Positions 44,583 to 53,240 of a DNA stretch of 64,000 bases are shown here, one piece after another (within the stretch, counting starts at the first letter, position 1; every line of letters begins with the position of its first letter). The DNA lies in NCBI RefSeq assembly GCF_042685085.1, contig NZ_JBHUMM010000045.1:124001-188000 (forward strand), given 5' to 3'. The notes under the pieces are model-generated. The model ran no database searches, was not told where the DNA came from, and saw only the letters and a list, made by a program, of their open reading frames with translations. Made by a program: the position numbers and the translations under genes. The stretch is from Marinicrinis sediminis. GTDB lineage: Bacteria; Bacillota; Bacilli; Paenibacillales; KCTC-33676.

Positions 44583-44761
44583 GCATCTGCACTCCCTTTC
44601 TGTTGCTTCTGCCGGTCGATTAGGCATAGGAGCCTGCAACCATCTATGAAGAACCATCTACTTGTAAGATACCCTGAAAATCGCTTCCCCATTCCAAATG
44701 AAGTCCGGTATAATGGTCAGAGGACATCGATGACTACAGGGAAATCAAAGGAGTGCTGGAT

Positions 44762-45574
44762 ATGTACAAGATGATCACCATTGATATCGACGATACACTG
44801 ATCAATGATCAGAAGGAAGTAAGCGAGGGAACCAAATTGGCCTTGCAGGCAGCCGTAGACAAGGGGGTCATCGTGACTCTTGCGACCGGTCGCATGTTTG
44901 CCTCAGCGAAGCAAATTGCCAAACAGCTGGATCTGAATGTGCCAATCATTACGTATCAGGGGTCCCTTATCAAGAACTGTCTGGATGAGACGGTGCTGTA
45001 TGAGCGCAGTGTGCCTTCAGAAGCCGTTGCGAAGCTTTTTGCGTTTGCCAGAGACAAAGGACTTCACCTTCAAGCTTACTATCAGGACGAGCTGTATGCG
45101 GCAGAAGTCAACGACAAGCTGCTGGCGTACTGCGAGCTGTCCAATGTGCCTTACAAGATCGAAAGCGACTTCGAGAAACTCTGCATGATGCCGATGACAA
45201 AGCTGATCATTATTGATGAGCCTGCCCTGCTGGATGAGATTGCTCCCCAGCTAAGAGAAATCCTCGGTGACGAAGTGCATGTCACCAAATCCAAGCCCAA
45301 CTTCCTCGAATTTATTCACCGGGAAGGTACGAAGGGCTCAGCCGTCGCCTTTCTCGCCGAACGCTATCAGTGCGAGCTGTCCGAGGTGATTGCCGTAGGG
45401 GACAGCTGGAATGACCACGATATGATCGAAACGGCCGGCATGGGGGTCGCCATGGAGAATGCGGTGCCCGCTCTCAAGGAAATTGCCAACTTCATTACCC
45501 ACAGCAACAATGATGAGGGCGTTAAGCATGTTATCGAAACCTTTATTCTGAATGCTGAACAGCCGGTAAAATAA
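44762..45574 (+). CDS. Cof-type HAD-IIB phosphatase
   Basis: A 270-residue haloacid-dehalogenase hydrolase. Motif I DIDDTLIND near the N terminus (nucleophile Asp), motif II (LATGRMFASAKQI), a type IIB cap, then Lys and motif IV GDSWNDHDMIETAG. The ATG at 44762 is 8 bases after AAGGAG. Family members dephosphorylate sugar phosphates, flavin or pyridoxal phosphates. Its 3' end overlaps the convergent serine hydrolase gene by 32 bases. Confidence 0.9.
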   Translation: MYKMITIDIDDTLINDQKEVSEGTKLALQAAVDKGVIVTLATGRMFASAKQIAKQLDLNVPIITYQGSLIKNCLDETVLYERSVPSEAVAKLFAFARDKGLHLQAYYQDELYAAEVNDKLLAYCELSNVPYKIESDFEKLCMMPMTKLIIIDEPALLDEIAPQLREILGDEVHVTKSKPNFLEFIHREGTKGSAVAFLAERYQCELSEVIAVGDSWNDHDMIETAGMGVAMENAVPALKEIANFITHSNNDEGVKHVIETFILNAEQPVK

Positions 45575-46517
45575 AGGAAGCAAGCAGGTGCTTCGGGTTT
45601 TTCCATCTGCTGACCTTTGGATTGGACGTCATGACGACCACCAGATTCTTGCTGGGGACGACGAACAGATACTGACCACCGTGACCTAACGCAAAATGAA
45701 CCATCGTCCCCTGTATGATCTGGTTCCACCACTGGTAGCCATATCGACCGTGCTCCGTCACTTCTGCACTGTGCGCGGTCCAGCTCTGTCGAATCCACGA
45801 TTCGCCGAGCAGCCTGCTGCCCTTCCACATACCGAGATTGAGATAGAGCTGGCCCAGTTTGGCCACATCACGAATGGCCATCGATAAGCCCACATGCCCC
45901 TGCGTATGACCTTGCGGATCGGCCTCCCATGTGTAGCGCTGAATCCCAAGTGGATGAAACAGCCGCTCCTCCGCGAGCAGTGCCATCGACTTGCCGGTTG
46001 TGTCGGATAGATAGATCGACAACAAGTGGGAATCCAGACTGCAATATTGAAAATGTCCTCTCAGCTCCCCATGCATTGACTGCTCCAGTATAAAGCGAAG
46101 CCAGTCCTCGCTATGATGCAAGCCCCCGATATGCTTCTCACCGAATTTCCTTCCCACCTCCCATTGAAAGCCGGACGTCATGCTCAAGGCGTGATGCAGG
46201 GTCATCGTTCGCTTCAGCGACCCATCCTCTCTACCCTTCAGCAAATCTTCAAGATCGTAACTTCGTTCCGAATGCCATCCCTTCAGTCCGTCCAGGAGCG
46301 AATTCTGTACATTCTGCTGTACAGGATGCACGGTGCCCAAGACGGCGGAAGTGAAACTTTTCGTCGCTGAGCGCAGATCCATAAGCGTCTCTGCCGTGCA
46401 GCCATGAAAATAGCGCTCGTACAGAAGCTGACCATGACGAAGGATACAGATCCCATACAAACTCGGGTATGCAGGCAGTCTCGCCTCCATCTCTTCCAGC
46501 TTCGCTACATTTATCAT
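45543..46517 (-). CDS. Serine hydrolase, beta-lactamase class C family
   Basis: A 324-residue protein without a signal peptide, so probably cytoplasmic. The catalytic S-x-x-K is SATKSFTS; the second motif is Y-C-S in place of Y-x-N, and a HGGQYLFVVPS region supplies the third motif. ATG at 46517 is after GGGAGGAGGG; the longer ORF to 46592 reads through that site. Related to esterases and DD-peptidases rather than true beta-lactamases. The last 32 bases overlap the Cof phosphatase gene tail-to-tail. Confidence 0.85.
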   Translation of the reverse strand: MINVAKLEEMEARLPAYPSLYGICILRHGQLLYERYFHGCTAETLMDLRSATKSFTSAVLGTVHPVQQNVQNSLLDGLKGWHSERSYDLEDLLKGREDGSLKRTMTLHHALSMTSGFQWEVGRKFGEKHIGGLHHSEDWLRFILEQSMHGELRGHFQYCSLDSHLLSIYLSDTTGKSMALLAEERLFHPLGIQRYTWEADPQGHTQGHVGLSMAIRDVAKLGQLYLNLGMWKGSRLLGESWIRQSWTAHSAEVTEHGRYGYQWWNQIIQGTMVHFALGHGGQYLFVVPSKNLVVVMTSNPKVSRWKNPKHLLASFILPAVQHSE

Positions 46518-46705
46518 GGATCCCCTGCCCTCCTCCCGCACTTCCTTCTCTTGTATGCTCAAATAAACACATTCCACTATAAAAAAAACCACTGGATCAC
46601 TCCAGCAGTCCTGTTCGTATGCATGTCATTTTCATGCTTGCCATTCTATCTATTCTATCTTGCTATCTGGCAACCTTCCAACCTTGCTTGTCCATCGAAT
46701 CCGGC

Positions 46706-47356
46706 TTAATCCTGTCCCTGATCAAGGCTGCGCTGGGGTGTTTCTTCCTGTTGACCTGCTCGCTGCGCTGCTCTGGCCTTCCATATCTTCACGCCCAGAT
46801 AAATCGCGGCGATGAGACCACCAGTCCAGGTGAGAATCAGTGCATAGCGAGTGATCAGCTCACTGATCCGTTCCCATTTGGGCCCAATCAGATACCCCAG
46901 TGACACATACGTGACGACCCAGGTAAACGCCCCGCTCCATACATAGATAATAAAGGAACGAAACTCCAGCGACATGATCCCACCGAAATAACCGGTAAAA
47001 TGACGGATGCCCGGCAGGAAATAGGAAATAAACAGCAGCTTGTTTCCATAGCGATTGAACCACTTCTGAACCTTTTTCCGCTGCTTCGGTCCCATGAAGA
47101 ATTTCGCCCCGTATTTCTCGAAGAACGGATAGCCGACCGCTCGTCCGATAAAGTACGTAATGGTCATTCCCATCGAGGTCCCGAGACCTGCAAGCAAGAT
47201 GCAAACGAAATAGTTGAGGTCTCCCCGATAGGACATCACTCCTGAATACCCCATCACAAGCTCACCGGGAAAAGGCAAAAACACAAATTCCAAAAAAAGC
47301 CCGACAAACAAAATCAAATAGCCATACTCTTCAAACCAATTCTCCACGAGCTCCAA
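46706..47356 (-). CDS. DedA/SNARE-associated membrane protein
   Basis: A 216-residue protein with four to five helices. The DedA core is recognisable (FVFLPFPGELVMGYSGVMSY, MTITYFIGRAVGYPFFEKYGAKF, FISYFLPGIRHFTGYFGGIMSLEFRSFIIY). DedA proteins are membrane lipid scramblase-like transporters that affect undecaprenyl phosphate or phospholipid handling. It is alone on its transcript. About 85 bases separate it from the TrkH gene upstream. Confidence 0.92.
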   Translation of the reverse strand: MELVENWFEEYGYLILFVGLFLEFVFLPFPGELVMGYSGVMSYRGDLNYFVCILLAGLGTSMGMTITYFIGRAVGYPFFEKYGAKFFMGPKQRKKVQKWFNRYGNKLLFISYFLPGIRHFTGYFGGIMSLEFRSFIIYVWSGAFTWVVTYVSLGYLIGPKWERISELITRYALILTWTGGLIAAIYLGVKIWKARAAQRAGQQEETPQRSLDQGQD

Positions 47357-47442
47357 CGATCATTTCTCCCATGCGCTTTGATGTGCTGACTCCCCCTCTA
47401 TTGTAGGGGATTTCACGCACGTCCGCAATCGATTCCCGCTTG

Positions 47443-48789
47443 TCAGCCGATAATGACGCGCTCTTCGGGATATCGAATCTTCGTCTTCTTGTCCCGCTGG
47501 AAGAACAGCAGCAGCGAGAGCAGGCCGATCCGTCCCATGAACATCAATAAGATAAGAATTGATTTTGACTCCGGATCGAGATCCCCCGTGATACCCATTG
47601 ACAGTCCTGTCGTCCCGAAGGCCGACGAAACTTCAAAAATAACCGCATTCAGGGAATGACGCTGGGACTCAAACGTATCGACACAAATAATGCCCGCGAC
47701 CACGATCAAAATCGCCGTGGAAAAAACAACAAAGCTCTTCATGACGTCTTCCTGGCTGATTCTGCGCTTGAACGCACGAACTTCGGAATTTCCTTTTGCG
47801 TAGGCAATAATAGCCAGGATGACGATAGCGAAGGTCGTTGTCCGAATGCCGCCGCCCATACTCGACGGACTGGCCCCGATCACCATCAAGGTGGATATCA
47901 GAAACTGGGTCGGCGCTCCAAAGTCAGCGACATCCATCGTAGAAAGCCCGCCATTGCGGGCGGTAATGGAGTTGAAAACCGAGTAAGTGAGTTTCTCATG
48001 CCAGCTCTTGTCTGCAAAAAAACGCTCGTTTTCCATCAACCATATACCCAGCACTCCAATGATGAAAAGCACAACGAACGTTGTCACCGTAATCTTCGTA
48101 AACAACGAGAAGCGGAAATGCTCCTTCCGGTGTTTGATAAATTCCCACACTTCAATGAGAACCGGGAAGCCAATCGCTCCGATCAAAATAAGCACGATAA
48201 TAATCAGCTGGATCACATAATCGTCCTCGAAGCTCCTGAGCGAGTTCCCGAACGTATCAAATCCGGCGTTCGTAAAGGCCGCTACCGCATGAAAAGAGCC
48301 ATAATAGAAAGCTTCCTTCAGGCTGTCTGTAAAACCGGTGAAATACAAACGCAGGGTTAGCAAAATCGTTCCGATAAATTCAATGACCAGTGAAAACGTG
48401 AGTACGAAGCGCAAAATGCGCACCAGCCCGGAGAGCTGCTGCCGATTCTGGTCAATCATCATGAGACGCCTTGCACCGAGTCCGATGTTGCGCCCGATAA
48501 CCAGATAAATAAACGTACCGAGCGTCATCAGACCAATTCCCCCAAGCTGGAAAATCGTCATGATGAGTGCATAGCCATACCCGTTAAACGTATCCGCTGT
48601 ATTCACCACCGTCAAACCCGTCACACTCAGGGCACTTACGGCTGTGAACAACGCATCGATAAATGAAAGTTGGACACCTTGTCTGTGGAATACGGGCAAA
48701 TACACCAGTATGGTTGAGACCAGAGCGGTAATAAAGTACATGAAAACAATCGCTCTGACGGGCGTCACTTGCATCCTGTAAAATTTCAT
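47443..48789 (-). CDS. Potassium transporter subunit, TrkH/KtrB family
   Basis: A 448-residue membrane protein with four M-P-M repeats. Filter loops contain Gly (SVTGLTVVNTA, FTNAGFDTFG, TARNGGLSTMD, FGTTGLSMGITG). It is the KtrB size rather than the longer TrkH. A KtrA-type RCK subunit is needed for gating but no such gene is in the window. It follows the TRIC-type gene by 17 bases, and a second TrkH lies just beyond. Confidence 0.93.
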   Translation of the reverse strand: MKFYRMQVTPVRAIVFMYFITALVSTILVYLPVFHRQGVQLSFIDALFTAVSALSVTGLTVVNTADTFNGYGYALIMTIFQLGGIGLMTLGTFIYLVIGRNIGLGARRLMMIDQNRQQLSGLVRILRFVLTFSLVIEFIGTILLTLRLYFTGFTDSLKEAFYYGSFHAVAAFTNAGFDTFGNSLRSFEDDYVIQLIIIVLILIGAIGFPVLIEVWEFIKHRKEHFRFSLFTKITVTTFVVLFIIGVLGIWLMENERFFADKSWHEKLTYSVFNSITARNGGLSTMDVADFGAPTQFLISTLMVIGASPSSMGGGIRTTTFAIVILAIIAYAKGNSEVRAFKRRISQEDVMKSFVVFSTAILIVVAGIICVDTFESQRHSLNAVIFEVSSAFGTTGLSMGITGDLDPESKSILILLMFMGRIGLLSLLLFFQRDKKTKIRYPEERVIIG

Positions 48790-48806
48790 TCTGTTCCTCC
48801 GACGAT

Positions 48807-49406
48807 CTATGATTTTAATTTGCGTCTAGGCAATCGCCAGCCGAAATACACCGTCAGCATACGCAAGACGACGATGGCAATGAACAAGACCACAAGCTGC
48901 CAGGGCTCCTGTCCCCAGCCGTATGCAATCGCCAGCCCTCCCAGCATGGCCCACATCGCATAAATTTCTTCCCTGAAGATAAGCGGCTTCCGCTTGGCAA
49001 GTACATCCCGAATGATGCCGCCCCCGCTACCTGTCAGCAAGGCCGCTACCACGATCGCACTGACCGGATGATTCATCTCACTGGCATATAAGGCCCCCTG
49101 AATGGCGAAGGCTGCCAGACCCAGCGCGTCAAAGAACGTCCAGTGCTTCAGAAAATTAAACCAGATGCTTGGCATCACAAACACGACCGTCATGGTAATG
49201 AGTGCAATAATGAACAAATCTCCGTGATTCCATAAGTTAGATACGGGAACCCCGATCAGGACGTTTCGCGTTGCCCCGCCGCCAAAAGCAGTCACCAGAC
49301 CCAATATGTAAACACCCAGTATGTCATACTCTTCTTCCATGGCCACAATGACACCACTTACGGCAAAAGCAATGGTGCCGATAATATTTAGCATGTCCCA
49401 AGTCAC
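48807..49406 (-). CDS. TRIC-type cation channel family protein (UPF0126)
   Basis: A 199-residue, seven-helix protein. Two Gly-rich repeats mark the family, TAFGGGATRNVLIGVP and LTGSGGGIIRDVLAKRKPL. The GTG at 49406 is 10 bases after AAAGG; a longer reading begins at 49520. Prokaryotic TRIC homologues form K+-permeable channels. It lies between two TrkH/KtrB genes, 17 bases before one, which supports a role in potassium homeostasis. Confidence 0.88.
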   Translation of the reverse strand: MTWDMLNIIGTIAFAVSGVIVAMEEEYDILGVYILGLVTAFGGGATRNVLIGVPVSNLWNHGDLFIIALITMTVVFVMPSIWFNFLKHWTFFDALGLAAFAIQGALYASEMNHPVSAIVVAALLTGSGGGIIRDVLAKRKPLIFREEIYAMWAMLGGLAIAYGWGQEPWQLVVLFIAIVVLRMLTVYFGWRLPRRKLKS

Positions 49407-49527
49407 GCAGAACGACCCTTTCCATCTTTCATCCGTTTCTTTCAACCCAATCGTTGGTTCACGTGTATTATGGGTGAAAATGACCGATTGTGCAACCCCA
49501 AAGATGGGAAAAACGCGCATCGAGCGT

Positions 49528-49550
49528 ACAAAAAAACGCCTTTCGGCGTT
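49528..49550 (-). terminator. Terminator of the upstream TrkH gene
   Basis: Minus-strand hairpin AACGCC-GAAA-GGCGTT (49535-49550) followed by seven T. It ends the TrkH gene 49557-50894. It lies in the region upstream of the TRIC gene. Confidence 0.9.
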
Positions 49551-49556
49551 AGGGCA

Positions 49557-50894
49557 TTACCCGATCATCAACTTTTCCTCGACATATTTATAGTCCTGCT
49601 GATTGCTTGTCTGAGACATGGCATAAGCCAGCGTTAACGGTCCAAGACGACCTATGAACATCGTGGCAATAATGACCACTTTCCCCCAGAAGGAAAGCTC
49701 ATAGGTTAGACCCATGGACAAACCGACCGTGGCGAAGGCGGAGGTGGATTCGAAGAGAATTTCCATAAAGTCCTTCTGCAGACTGTGCTCCGTCAAGGTG
49801 AGCAGCAGCGCCGACAGCAGCACGACCATGATCGAGATCATCACCACGGCGAGGGCACGAAACACCAGATCAATGGCAATACGCCGCTTGAAAATATGCA
49901 TATGTTTCTCACCGCGTATGGTGCTCCATATCGACAGCAGCAGGATGACCATCGTGTTGGTCTTGATTCCGCCTCCTGTTGAACCGGAAGAAGCCCCGAT
50001 GAACATAAAGAAAATCATGACGAACTGGGAAGCGGTCATCATATCCGGAATATTGAGCGTGTTAAACCCGGCCGTCCGGGTGACCACACCCTGAAAATAA
50101 CCTGCCCACAGACGCTCCGAGAATGACAGCATACCGAACGTCTTCGGGTTGAACCATTCAATCAGGGTAATCACCAGCGGGCCAGCCACACAAAGAAACA
50201 GTGATGCAGAGAGCACAATTTTAGTATGCAGACTGAAAGCGACCCATTTCCGTTTTCGAATCACATCGAGCACCACAAAAAAACCGATACCGCCGATTAA
50301 AAACAGCATCGTGATCACCATGTTCACAACCGGGTCCCCGACATAACGCATCAGGTTATCCGGCCACAAGGAAAATCCGGCGTTGTTGAAGGCGGAGATA
50401 GCATGGAAGACCGCATAATAGCTGGCTCTCGACCATCCGAGATCTGGCGCAAAGCGGATGGTCAGGATGGCGGCTGCCACCGTTTCAACGACTAGCGCGA
50501 TGAAGAAAATACCCAGCGAAAGCTTGACGACGCCAGCGGGATTGACCGCATTGGTCGATTGTTGCAACAGCATACGCTCCCGAAGACCGATCCGCTTGCC
50601 GAGCAGGACGGCGATGAGCACACTGAAGGTCATGAATCCCAATCCGCCGATCTGTATGAGCACCATGATGACCATCTCTCCGAACACCGAGAACTGGCTG
50701 GGCGTATCGATCACGATCAATCCGGTCACACACACGGCTGATGTAGACGTGAAAAGCGCATCAATGAAAGACAAATCCTGACCTTTCTCAGAGGCAATCG
50801 GCAGGGATAACAGCAACGCACCCACGATTGTCACCAACATAAATCCATTCACCAAAAACCTCGAAGCCGCAAATTGTGCATGCCTTCTCTTCAT
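49557..50894 (-). CDS. Potassium transporter subunit, TrkH/KtrB family (second copy)
   Basis: A 445-residue paralogue of the protein at 47443. Filter regions SAVCVTGLIVIDTP, FNNAGFSLWP, TRTAGFNTLN and FATVGLSMGLTY. The C terminus ends YKYVEEKLMIG like the other copy (YPEERVIIG). It has its own terminator, so expression is separate from the TRIC-TrkH pair. Which copy has high affinity cannot be told from sequence. Confidence 0.93.
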   Translation of the reverse strand: MKRRHAQFAASRFLVNGFMLVTIVGALLLSLPIASEKGQDLSFIDALFTSTSAVCVTGLIVIDTPSQFSVFGEMVIMVLIQIGGLGFMTFSVLIAVLLGKRIGLRERMLLQQSTNAVNPAGVVKLSLGIFFIALVVETVAAAILTIRFAPDLGWSRASYYAVFHAISAFNNAGFSLWPDNLMRYVGDPVVNMVITMLFLIGGIGFFVVLDVIRKRKWVAFSLHTKIVLSASLFLCVAGPLVITLIEWFNPKTFGMLSFSERLWAGYFQGVVTRTAGFNTLNIPDMMTASQFVMIFFMFIGASSGSTGGGIKTNTMVILLLSIWSTIRGEKHMHIFKRRIAIDLVFRALAVVMISIMVVLLSALLLTLTEHSLQKDFMEILFESTSAFATVGLSMGLTYELSFWGKVVIIATMFIGRLGPLTLAYAMSQTSNQQDYKYVEEKLMIG

Positions 50895-50976
50895 CTTCGG
50901 TCCCTCTTCTCCACGATATGCTGTTTTCTATTCTATCCGATGTTTTCTATCTCTCTTGTATCTGTTTTGTATCATA

Positions 50977-51009
50977 TAAAAAGACATCCCGGCTTGTCAG
51001 GGATGTCTT
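50977..51009 (-). terminator. Terminator of the HAMP/ATPase-domain gene
   Basis: Minus-strand hairpin AAGACATCCC / GGGATGTCTT with a nine-base loop, followed by TTT. Ends the gene at 51034-51993. Confidence 0.85.
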
Positions 51010-51033
51010 GACACTTCTCTGTCTCGGGATTCC

Positions 51034-51993
51034 CTACTTGGCTGGAATCGCAAACGACAGGCAGCTGCCTACTCCTTCAGTTTGTTGAAGCTTCATACTT
51101 CCTCCAAATTGCTCGATCATCAGTCTGGCTACTCTCAGATAGATCGGTTCTACTTCAAAACCGCTGTTGCTCGCACCTTCATTTTCAAAAGTGAAGGAAA
51201 TATCGACCCAGCCAGAGCGATTGGACAGCGCCTGAATATGTAACGATCCTTCTTTTGGTGAACGGCTCCAGGCAAACTCACAAAGACTGGACAAAATTTT
51301 CTGCAACGCGTAACCGCCCATCGTAATCGGAGGCAGCCATTCCGGCACATCCACGGATACATATAGCTCTTTTTCCTTGAATCGATGATTGAATTGACTC
51401 AATACCGCCGTTACTTGCGGCTCCACCTGCAACTGCTCCATGGGCTCCTTGCTCTCACGGTTCAGATGAATGATTTCATTGAGCAACATAATAAACTGAT
51501 CTTTTTCCGATTTTAAAAATTCGAGGTTCGTTCGAACAGCCTGCTCGTGATCGAACTGGTTCCTTAGATACGCATTCAACCACATCGTCATCGATTCGTC
51601 CGCATCATCCATCACAATCGGATCTGATGCCTGCTCTTCCTTCGATGCTGCGATCTCATTTTTCACCACCTGCTTCAATTTCCAGGTCATATCATTCAGC
51701 TGACTGGCCAGTTCCTGAAGCTCCTGCGGACCCTCTACCATAATCGGTTCCTCGAATTCTCCGCGTGCCACCTGCTCAGCCCGTTCACTTAGCTTGTCAA
51801 TCGCTTCACGGAACATTTTGGCTTGAGATGACATCATCCAAATCGCGATCAATAAACCGACCAGAGATACGCCGATAAAAATCAGAGCGCTCAGACGCTC
51901 ATCCGGAAACAGGAAATACAAACTGACACCTGCTGCCACTGACAAAAAAGGAGCAATTAACCCTAATTGAGACAAGTAACCCCGCAGTTTCAT
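51034..51993 (-). CDS. Membrane HAMP protein with degenerate kinase-like ATPase domain
   Basis: A 319-residue protein. Two helices (about 11-30 and 36-54), then a HAMP-like segment (EAIDKLSERAEQVARGEFEEPIMVEG), a coiled-coil linker and a C-terminal GHKL-like domain (ITMGGYALQKILSSLCEFAW, ending FGGSMKLQQTEGVGSCLSFAIP). No phosphoacceptor His box and no clear N-box Asn pair are present, so it may bind without phosphotransfer. There is no response regulator next to it. Its ligand and partner are unknown. Confidence 0.75.
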   Translation of the reverse strand: MKLRGYLSQLGLIAPFLSVAAGVSLYFLFPDERLSALIFIGVSLVGLLIAIWMMSSQAKMFREAIDKLSERAEQVARGEFEEPIMVEGPQELQELASQLNDMTWKLKQVVKNEIAASKEEQASDPIVMDDADESMTMWLNAYLRNQFDHEQAVRTNLEFLKSEKDQFIMLLNEIIHLNRESKEPMEQLQVEPQVTAVLSQFNHRFKEKELYVSVDVPEWLPPITMGGYALQKILSSLCEFAWSRSPKEGSLHIQALSNRSGWVDISFTFENEGASNSGFEVEPIYLRVARLMIEQFGGSMKLQQTEGVGSCLSFAIPAK

Positions 51994-52093
51994 TCGCTCA
52001 CCTTCATCCTTTTGTCTAGTATTTGTACTCCTATCATACTAAAATTCTACCAATTGTCACAATAGTGAGTTGAATGGCTAGGTAATTGTGTCC

Positions 52094-52243
52094 ATGGCTG
52101 GATTTGGAATCGGCACGATGAAGCCAGTGCAGACCACGTATTTCACCGTTTTACTACGACAAGGAGCACAAGCGAAAGGACGGCTGGTAAACATTAGTGT
52201 CTCTCAGAGCGACTTAGATATGTTAGCCTATGTCTGTAAGTGA
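52094..52243 (+). CDS. Possible small protein (49 residues)
   Basis: An ORF starting MAGFGIGTMKPVQTTYF and ending SQSDLDMLAYVCK. It has a reasonable amino-acid composition, but no strong ribosome binding site (TAGG about 10 bases upstream). It may be the remnant of a longer gene. It lies in the 310-base gap between the HAMP protein and the NlpC/P60 gene. Function unknown. Confidence 0.35.
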   Translation: MAGFGIGTMKPVQTTYFTVLLRQGAQAKGRLVNISVSQSDLDMLAYVCK

Positions 52244-52305
52244 AAAGCGATGCCTTCCCTTCATCAAATCAATCTATATATCATTTAACAGGAGGTTATA
52301 CCCTT

Positions 52306-53154
52306 ATGAAAAAGAGATATCGACAACATCGTGCGATCAAATGCGCGGTTGCAGCCGCTTTGATTGTAACCGGAGGGACTTTTGCACAGGGTTCAGCAGA
52401 GGCTGCCCCTGCTTCTCATACAACGCCAAAACCATTTTCTCTGTGGGGTTCTTCGAGCCATGCCAGTCCGTTCGGCTTTTTCTCCGTTCCCGAGGCAGTT
52501 CCCGCGGCAAAGAACAACGCCACCCCGGAATCGAATGAAAATGAACCGGCAAACATGAAGTCCGAGAAACATGTGGAAGCATCGTCTGCCAAGCAAGAGG
52601 CTGACGATTCAGCATCTTCTGTCGAACAGACTCCTGCCGAACAAGCTCCGGCTGAGGAAAACCTGGCTGTAAACGAAACCGAAGAGCCGCTTGATGAAAC
52701 GGCTGCCCTGATTGAGGAGATCATTGCGACCGGTAAAACGTATTTTGGCACCCCCTATGAATTCGGGTCCAACCGTTCGACCGTTGATACGTTCGATTGC
52801 TCTGATTTTGTGAAGCATATTTTCAAGGAAGTCGCGGGTATCCAATTACCCAGCAACTCCCGCACCCAGGCTGATTTCGTCAAAGAGATCGGCGAAACCC
52901 ATACCGACTGGGAGGATCTGACTCGCGGAGACCTGATGTTCTTTATGAGCTATAAAGGCAGCAAGGAAGCCGACTACAAAGGTATCGACAAATCCAAACA
53001 GCGGATCAGCCATGTCGGCATTTACTTGGGAGACGGTAAAATTCTGCATACCTATTCCGAAAAATCGGGCGGAGTACGCATCGATGATTTCACCGACAGA
53101 CACTGGGAATACCGGTTTGTCGTTGGAGGCAGTGCGATTCCATCATCCCATTAA
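52306..53154 (+). CDS. NlpC/P60 family cell wall hydrolase
   Basis: A 282-residue secreted protein. Signal peptide at residues 1-28, then a long Ala/Glu/Pro-rich linker (to about residue 155) and a C-terminal NlpC/P60 domain: catalytic Cys in TFDCSDFVKHIF, His in SHVGIYLGDGK and a later His in ILHTYSEKSGG. The ATG at 52306 follows AGGAGG by 10 bases. It is a D,L-endopeptidase that cuts peptidoglycan stem peptides. It has no SH3 domain, unlike its paralogue at 60983. Confidence 0.9.
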   Translation: MKKRYRQHRAIKCAVAAALIVTGGTFAQGSAEAAPASHTTPKPFSLWGSSSHASPFGFFSVPEAVPAAKNNATPESNENEPANMKSEKHVEASSAKQEADDSASSVEQTPAEQAPAEENLAVNETEEPLDETAALIEEIIATGKTYFGTPYEFGSNRSTVDTFDCSDFVKHIFKEVAGIQLPSNSRTQADFVKEIGETHTDWEDLTRGDLMFFMSYKGSKEADYKGIDKSKQRISHVGIYLGDGKILHTYSEKSGGVRIDDFTDRHWEYRFVVGGSAIPSSH

Positions 53155-53196
53155 AAAAATGGCGGTAGCAGGCTCATCAGCCTGTACCGCCATTTT
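53154..53196 (+). terminator. Terminator after NlpC/P60 gene
   Basis: AAAATGGCGGTA / TACCGCCATTTT with an inner CAGGCT-CATC-AGCCTG stem. A-rich and T-rich ends make it usable in both directions; the GGDEF gene ends 45 bases further on. Confidence 0.85.
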
Positions 53197-53240
53197 AACG
53201 TTTCACTGAAATCGCAATGAGATCACCAAACGAATGGCCA

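Noticed and set aside
47656..48360. 234-residue plus-strand ORF
   Set aside because: Antisense shadow of the TrkH gene with strongly charged, domain-free sequence.
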